Assembly: GCA_000226015.1 (NCBI GenBank)
Contig: JH153250.1
Coordinates: 5,326-36,857, forward strand
Direction: 5' to 3'
Source: Mnemiopsis leidyi
Taxonomy: Eukaryota; Ctenophora; Tentaculata; Lobata; Bolinopsidae
DNA: 31,532 nt
In this document: piece by piece, positions 12,101 through 21,100 of the stretch
Numbering within the stretch: position 1 is the stretch's first letter
How the letters are laid out: each line of letters opens with the position of its first letter
Position numbers and translations under genes: made by a program
The notes under the pieces: model-generated
Databases searched by the model: none
Told to the model about the DNA's origin: nothing
What the model saw: the letters and a program-made list of their open reading frames with translations, nothing else

Positions 12101-15100
12101 GTTTGGTCCAGATTAACAAACTGGGGGATTATAATGAGATCGGAGAGACAATCACCTTGAAAGCGACAATAAAGAACCCTGGAATTCCAACTGGCTTCAC
12201 GTTATTCAAAGGAGAAACTGAGAACACTATCAGTAACACCCCTTCTCCTACTAAGAACACTGATGACAATGTAAGCATTCATGACATTACACAAGCATAA
12301 TGATATTTTCAATGCTTTCGGTGAAATTTATTTTAATATTTTGAAATAATGATATTTTCAGATCTCCAGTGAAACTTTATTTTGAAATATCCATGAGTAA
12401 AACTCGTTCATTACTTCAGTGGGAAGTAGAGGTTGAGTTCGCTGCTACTGCAGTGGCCGGTAACTCAGCTGTTTTCAAACTGGTTGTAGAAGTCAGCGAG
12501 AGTATTGAAAAGAGTATTACCTTGGGAATATTTGGTAAGTTTGTATTTTTTACACTTTTAGTCGCACAATCAAACTATACTTAATTCACGACTTAGTCAT
12601 CAAATTGAGTCTTCTAAGACTGAGCAGTTAAAGCTGATCTAGTGACACGAAACGCCCCAGCTAAGTGTACAATGGCTGCTGTTGCGGACATCGCTTTATT
12701 GAACGGCGATCCTCTAGACCACATGGGCAGTGTCAGCGGTCTGACTTGTGGAGGTGGTAAAATCCTGGTCGGATCCACCGAAGCTTCCTGTAACGATGGG
12801 ACAGTTACTTGGACCCCGACCGCTGGAGGATCGGGTCAACAACCCGAGTGTATTGGTGAGTTGTTCTGCAGATTTACGCAGATCTTTCGTACGTTTTCAT
12901 AAGTCTTTATACCATACGTACGTTTTCATAAGTCTTTATACCATTCGTTTTAAGCTAATGATTTTTGGGGAAGTCTTGTGACGTCATAAATCAAAAAATT
13001 AATTGCGATTTTATTTCAGTGCTCGGTAAGTCAAACTCGGTATTTGTAAGTAGTACTTATCTTATAAATTGTACAAATTTTGTCGTTTTTTGTAGGATTA
13101 TTATTACAGATTGACAAAAATTCTCGAAAACTGGATATCGACAGACGACAGTTTCTAGACAGTTGCTGTATTTTATCAACAAATTAACAGCAAAACTTTC
13201 GTTTCACAGCGGTGGAAACAAACCCAGAAGATCAACTTGTTGGAGTCGGTAAAGAGACGACGATGTCGTGTGTATCAAACCTTATTCCGATAATGATTTC
13301 TAAAGTCGAGTGGTTTACTGACGCTGGTGTAGTCCACACTGACGACAGTCCTACTGCTGCTCCCGAGGCTGGTGAGTAATAGTAATCTTTATTCTTCTTT
13401 AATAAAATTGTATGAATTCGGTGCTATTATAATACGTCGTCAATTATGCTGTATAACTATAACTATTTCACCATTATAAAAAAGAATGTTACCCTGACGA
13501 CGACAAATACCATAACAACAAATACCATAACAACAAATACCTTAACAAGTTGGTTCTCAGGTGACACAGGTCGAAACACCTATACAAGTCAGTTCACAAT
13601 AACTGGAGCAGCAGATCTTATTGATGTGTCTTACAAATGTAGAATGTTCACAGATTCAGATGTGTTTGTGGAGTCTGAAAGTGCTACAGTTGTCATATTT
13701 GGTAAGTGAATTGGTGACGTTACTGACATTTATGGTAACGAAACTTTTTTGTCCCGAAACAGCTTATAACCACCACATCGCCGGCTTAAAGCCGTGTTCT
13801 TAGAGTTCCTTAAAAGCTACATCGCATGATTGTCATAAAATATCTTGAAATTGAGTTTGTATTGCAACTTAAAGCCGGATTATAGCAGGCTTAAGACCGT
13901 ATAAAAGAACTTGCAAAATTGTACCTGTTCAAATCGTGTAAAATTATGTAATCGTGATTTTAATTTCGATCCAGATACAAAAACAACCAAATTTATTCTG
14001 AATCAGGTTTTGTAAGTTTGGTCCAGATTAACAAACTGGGAGCTTACAATGAGATCGGAGAGACAATCACTCTGAAAGCGACAATAAAGAACCCTGGAAG
14101 TCCAACTGGCTTCACGTTATTCAATGGAGAAACTGAGAACACCATCAGTAACACACCTTCTCCTACTAAGAACGCAGATAACAATGTAAGCATTCATGAC
14201 ATTATGATAATGATATATCTTCAAGACTTCTAGTGACATTTCATTTTGAAATATCCATATGTAAAACTTGGTCACTATTTCAGTGGGAAGTAGAGGTTGA
14301 GTTCGCTGCTACGGCAGTGGCCGGTAACTCAGCAGTTTTCAAACTGGTTGTAGAAGTCAGCGAGACTATTGAAGAAAGTATTACCTTGGAAATATTTGGT
14401 AAATTTAAAGTTTGTTTATACATCTAGCCACACGATTAGGTAGCAGTTCATTGATGACTTGGCGACTTGCCAACTTATCAACTTCTTACTTGACAGATTT
14501 ACATTTTCTATAGCTAATCAGCTGACGTTGAACTTATCCCAGCTAAGTGTACAATGATTACTCTACCGGAAGTTATTGGTTTGAACGGCGATCCTCTAGA
14601 CCACATGGGCACCATCAACGGTCTGACTTGTGGGGGTGGTAAAATTCTGATCGGATCTACTGGAGCTTCCTGTAACGATGGGACAGTTACTTGGACCCCG
14701 ACCGCTGGAGGATCGGGTCAACAGCCCGAGTGTATTGGTGAGTCGGCGATAGTGTGACATACTCGAGTTTTTTATTTGTTCCGCAGATTCAGGCAGTTCT
14801 TTCGTACGTTTTCACTTTTCATGAGTCGTCATATTAATCGCCTCCAGCTTAAATCTCCTAAAAATAATAATTTATGGGATTGTTTGCTATGCCATTAATC
14901 AAAAATAAAACAAAACTTTTTCAGAATTGGGTAAGTTCACAGGGGATTTGTAAGTAGCAGTAATATTGTTTACTACCAGTTATCTAAATTTTGTAGAATT
15001 TTTATTATTGATTACAATTAAGTCTCTTTATCTGATTAACAACAAAACTCCCTTTCCACAGCGGTGGAAACAAGCCCAGTAGACCAGCTTGTTGAAGTAG

Positions 15101-18100
15101 GTAAAGAGACGACGATGTCGTGTGTATCTTTCTTAACCCCGATAAAGATTTCTAAAGTCGAGTGGTTTACTGACGCTGGTGTAGTCCATACTGACGACAG
15201 TCCTACTGCTGAGGCTGGTCAGTGAAAGTCACGTTACTATTACTTCAATGAAACTTCATAAAATAAGTGCTATTTTGATACGATGTCAATTTTAAGGCAA
15301 TAACACCCGAATACTACAACACATTTTATTTGGTACTGTTTTTTTATTTCTTCGGTTTGTTTTTCTTTCGTTTAGGTCTTTGTGGTAGGACACCATGGTC
15401 ACAAAAAGTACGATACCCTGACTGCTAAGAGTATGTCACGATAATAAGTTGTTTTTCTAAGAGTATGTCACGATAATAAGTTGTTTTTCTAGGTGACACA
15501 GGTCGACACACCTACACAAGTAGGTGCACAATAACTGGAGCAGAAAATTTGAACGAAGTGGCTTACAAGTGTAGAATGTTCACTGATTCAGATAGTTCTG
15601 CGGAGTCAGAAAGTGCCACAGTTTTTATAGTTGGTTAGTAAATTGTTTAAGTTTAAGTGGTAACTGAAAAAGCGGACTAAATAATTGACTGTAGTGATAG
15701 TTAGCTTTGATGATTCAGTCCAAAAAACAAGATCGTGAAGCAAACAAAATCGTACGGCTGATCCAAGCTGATATGGTTTTGCTCTAAAATAGAATACAAA
15801 CTCGTGTTATGTTATGAACTTTCAGGTATCAAGTCGTTTACTCCTACATTCCCTGGCCTTTACTTTGAGAGTGATGGTAGTGGAGATCCCGAATACTCAG
15901 AGTCCGCATCTGTTGCCTTCGAGGTTAGATTCTTGGACAGTCGCTATGTTCCTCGAAAAGTTGAAAATTGAAATTTTTCCATGAAAATTTTATCTAAAGC
16001 TAAAAAATTATCTAAAGCTTAAAAGAGCAAGATGAGTAATTGTTTGTTTGCTGAATGTCGTCTCTCTAAACTACTGTCTTACCGTCCTTTTGCTGATACC
16101 CAAGTTTAGTACCTCGTTTTGTAACTTCCCTATCTTATACTCAAAACACCAGGTCTACGTGGGTCCGGATATCTCTACAGCTACTGGAGCTCTTATCAGG
16201 CCTGACGGACAGGACTCGGAGGTTGCTGATTTCACTGCTGGAACTGAATCAAACAACATAGTAAGTGTTCAATCACTTTTGGTTGCTTAGGTCGGACCAG
16301 CCAAATATCATAGTAGCTGTTTAAAAGTGTATTACTGCATTCATCGGGCGAAGCATCCTGTTTAATCACACATATAGGATAAGCGTTGCTGTAACTACTG
16401 TCCCCCATAAGAAATGTTCAGCATGAGGGTCGCCTTCATTCTTTTATTTAAATCCGGTTGAGTTTTATAAATTTGTCCTTTTTGGGTCGGGTTAACTTCC
16501 CCCTTGCAGATCAAGTATACCTACAACATAGCTGAAGGGAATAAAAAGTCCGGGGAATACGAGATTTCAGTTACATACAGAAAACCGGTCGGAGCAAACG
16601 GGGCTGAACAATACACCGCAAAACACGCCCTGACTGTATACCGTAAGTCTCGCTCTCTGATGTCATCATTTTAACTTTTCGGGTATTATTGACCGCTTTC
16701 AAACCACGTGAGTTGCTTTATTTCGAACGGTGAGTCCAACTTATCTCAGAGTTCTGTAGGACGGAAGCACTGACAGATGCAGGTGGAGAGAGCTCATGGA
16801 GCCCTACTCCAAAGGTCGAACACCGAGGATATGCTACATTCAGCTGCGGTTCTGATGATAAGTTAGTATTGATACAATCTTAGTTAGCAATTTATATGAT
16901 CTTAAGACAAGCTTGTTAATAATTTTTTATAACCAACGAAATTTCAACATCTTCCAATTGACAGCGTTCTCATAATCTTTCTGACATAGTCACTTCAGGA
17001 TCGCGATAGGAGACACGGTAGTGCAATGTCTGATGGGAACAGAAGCGTTCCAGTTCGAGACACCGGACCCTGCCCCACAGTGTGTACCAAAATCTGACCT
17101 GATAGAAAAGTGCGGGAAACTTAGCCCCCCGCTGAACGGTGACATCGTCTACAAAGACGAGAATACTGCTTACTTTACGTGTGACACGGGTTACACTCTT
17201 GTGGGAGCTGAAGATGTAAGTACTTAAGTAGTGCTATTTTCAAACTAAATAAGCGTTCGACACTATAGTCAATAGCAACCCACTGGAACTTTCTATTTTT
17301 GGGTCTTGCTAACTGCTACTAATATCATAACTATATCATAAATTAACTATAAGTTGTTCCTAACGAAAGTGCTTGTTAAAAATGAAGAAAAGAAAAGCGA
17401 TAAGAAAAGAAAGAAAAGAAAAGCCATAAGATGAACTTATCAATTTCTTAAAATCTCGAAACATTTTCTCCAGATTCTTTTTATTCTCAGGAGTACACTT
17501 GTAACGCTGAAACGAGGTTCTGGTCTATCATTACCATGGACAATCCCACTGGTAAACCTCCCTATTGCCAAGGTAACCAAACTCTTATTGAATTGCTGAG
17601 CACAGGTTGTGTCAAACTTCTGAGGCTAATTGAAGATCGAATCGATGAAACTTTTTTTATTACTTGGGAGTACTCACTCAAGACAACCAATCGCTAAACC
17701 AGGATCTATGAATTGGCTTTTTTTTGGGATGAGCACGCCCGAAATTCGCGTTTTTGAACTAATCGACGGCTCCCGACGCTAGTTTATCTAATTCTTACAA
17801 GACATCTCCCTAGCTACCAGTGCAGCAACCAGTAGATATGTGGAAGTTTCTGACTTGAAAATGACTGTTACTTCTAATCTATGTGCTGACGGAGCTGGAA
17901 TCAGTCAAGTTGAGGATGCTCTGAGAAATTATGTTCAGGATCAAAATATTGTTACTTGTACCACTGGTGGTTATTGTTCATGGGGAGGGTTTTCATGTAC
18001 CCACAACGCCAATGTTCTTACGGTTGGTTTCAGACTGGCTCAAACTCAATCTCTGAGTGACAAAACCCTTGTGACTGCTGACGGAGATAGGATAAAAGCG

Positions 18101-21100
18101 GACCTTGTTGACAAGGCAATCCCGGTTAACACTGGAAAGAAACGGGAAACACAAACAGCCACGGTAACCTCGGTCACGGTGGCGACTGAGACAACGTGTT
18201 CTAGTAGCACTGTCGAGGTTGATAACTCTTGTACTTTATGTCCAGCCGGGTGGGGTGTAAAGGACGGCACCTGTAACGTGTGTGCAATCGGTTCCTACGG
18301 TACCGAAAACAACCAAGTCGCTTGTACTCAGTGTAGTGACTCTAAAACAACCTTCAATGTTGGCTCTACCGCTCAATCCGACTGTAAAGAAGAAACTGAC
18401 ATCTGTACGGTTCCGGTCTCTGACGAAACCGCTACCTATTCTCCTCCATCCGGATCGAGGATTCCATTCAACACACTCATAACTGTTTTCTGTGCACCTA
18501 ATCACGCTACAGAAGTCAACGTTGAAACTTTCTTCAGATGTGGAACCGCCCCGCCTCAGTGTTATGGTTTGATTTTTGAAATGTGAAACATTTTTCCGAA
18601 TTTTTCACCGATCATAAAACCATGGCAACCGTATGTCCTTTTATGTTCCGACTCAAATAGTAACATCGACTTTGTCCCCGTAGAGAACTGTGACTTGGCG
18701 GATATGAGTACGGATGATCTGAAAGCCAAGTTTATACACGCTGAGGACGTGATCTCAAAAAGTTTCCTCAAACACAAAGAGACCCTGACAGTGGCCTGCA
18801 TGTCTGGCTACGTGATAGAGGAAGATGAACCTTCTCGAGTCTACACATGTACCGCTGGTGAATTACCTGCCTTCGCCGAATGTAACGGTCAGTTATTCAC
18901 AATTTTAATCTTAGAGATGTAAATTCTAATCTTAAAATTCGTTCATATCTGTCAATTGATCGTATACTGGTCCAGCTTATCAGCGGAAAGTTTTGTTCAG
19001 GATAGTTTTTAAACTATATAAAGTGCTTAAATAACATCAAACCCCGTCTAAAGTTGTAGTGATATTGACTGTGTGACATTTCAGAGGTAGAAGGATCCCG
19101 AGTGCTCACAGTTGTAATAGTTTGTGTGGTGCTATTAAGTATTGCAGTTATCCTTCTCTTTCTCTTTATCATTGTTCAGTGGAGGAAAAAAAAGTATGCT
19201 GCGAGCTACAAGTAAGAAATCTTTTTATTTGAACTTGACGTCATAAATTTTCACCGTAATCACTATTAGTCAGAACTTGTCCACACACGAAACGCAAACC
19301 AAAAATAAAGTTCCGATTCTCTTAATCATCATTGGCTTTTTTAATTCACTGAAAATGAATTTTAAAACCCGCGCTAGTAACCTTGAAGCCAGATCTTTAC
19401 AGAATTTTAGAATTACTTCAATGTACATAAATTTATGAGGCTGTATAACCGCTACAAATAAGGCTGTATAACCACTATAAATATCTAATCAAATTGGATA
19501 TCTATACTTCAAAATCAATTCTGTGTTTAAAAAGGTTAGAAGGCAGGAAAAAATCCCTCTTAATGATGATCTGTAATCCTGGCCCTTTACCATTCCGGCT
19601 GAATTTGGGCCACAAAAAATCTTCAGAACTGTCAACGCCAACAACTTAGCTGAATTAAAATAAGTTGATTTTTAATGCATTTTTCGTTAACATTGTAGTT
19701 CATTCAACTATTATCTTATTATTCCACGCTTGCTCTCAGCAGCAGTCTACACAGTACACTCACATCTCACCTTGTCTTTACACTTTGGTCAGGAAAAAAT
19801 AAGCCGATATTGAATATCTGCTTTACAAAATGCCGTAGAAATGAAGTGTACTCTTGTACTATTTGTCTTATATTCACTAGGGGACAGGGCAGCAGTAAAG
19901 TAGTACCGTGTACTCCGACCACTGAAGAAGGTCCTAAAAGGTATCATTCGCCACTCTGAACCGCGGTATGAAGTCATGTCACGTGGTATGAATTCATGTC
20001 ACGTGGTATGAAGTCATGTCACGTGGTATGAAGTCATGTCACGTGGTATGAAGTCATGTCACGTGGTATAAAGTCATGTCACGTGGTATGACGTCATGTC
20101 ACGTGGTATGAAGTCATGTCACGTGGTATGAAGTCATGTCACGTGGCATGACGTCATGTCACGTGTGACGCCCTTTCAATCACTAAAGGACTCGTCTCTT
20201 AGTGATTCGGGGAGCGGTGACGAAGTGAATTTTCTTGTCGTGAATTGCCCTTTTACCGCCGATAGTTCTTCTCTCGGCAACTAGAAGTAACGTCACGTTA
20301 CACTTCGTGACGTCACTTCATTAGTTGTAGGCATGCGAGCTAATTAGAAAAATCAGTAGTTTTTTCTCAGCTATACTTTCTTTCAAATTGTTGATAACTA
20401 TTCTTCTGCAAATCTAAATTTATAAGTAAGGTTTGTTAAAATGTTCGTGAAATTGTCAAGCCTGTCATTTGAATCTCGATAGTGGAACGACTCAGAAATA
20501 TTGGTAAAACAAGTTATTAAATGAGCTGACTATACAAAATGTATTTTAAACGCAATAACAGTTTCGAAATGAGGTTATATGGAGTTGAAGGACAACGAAA
20601 TAACAAAAAGAATTTACACCTCACCTCCATGTTATTCGATTGATTCCTACTTTGTTTGCTTAATATACAACATTTGATTCTCATCTACATCGCTACTTAG
20701 ACAATAGTTTTGAAAATGCTGCCCAAGCCGCCAAGCGGTTTCTAGATTGATAACTTTAAAAGCTCGCTCGCTACTATAACCATGGCGACACAATCTTGCT
20801 GTGCCGAAAACAAAAGGTGCGGTCTTTGCAACTCTTGTTTCTAGTCTACCTCTTGAAATGTAAAGAAGCTGCTGACTGCTCAACTACCGGTTACCATGAC
20901 AACAACACGGCGGCTGAGATTTATCTGCTGATATAATCGCGAGACCCATTGCTGGAAAATTACCCTGGGACCAAGTATCCGAGAACTGCGCTAAAGAACC
21001 AAGCTGACCGCTGTGTGCCCTGTATCAGAGTTCCTCACGACCCGTTTCTCTCAGAGCCCGCACTAACGATATGGACTTGGTCACTGCGGCTTCCCCCGCT

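Noticed and set aside
18046-18505. Minus-strand frames opposite the 753-base exon
   Set aside because: The plus-strand frame carries clear GCC2/GCC3 and CCP cysteines; the others are shadows.
19961-20165. A CRISPR-like array
   Set aside because: The repeats are contiguous 20-base units with no spacers, in a eukaryotic context.
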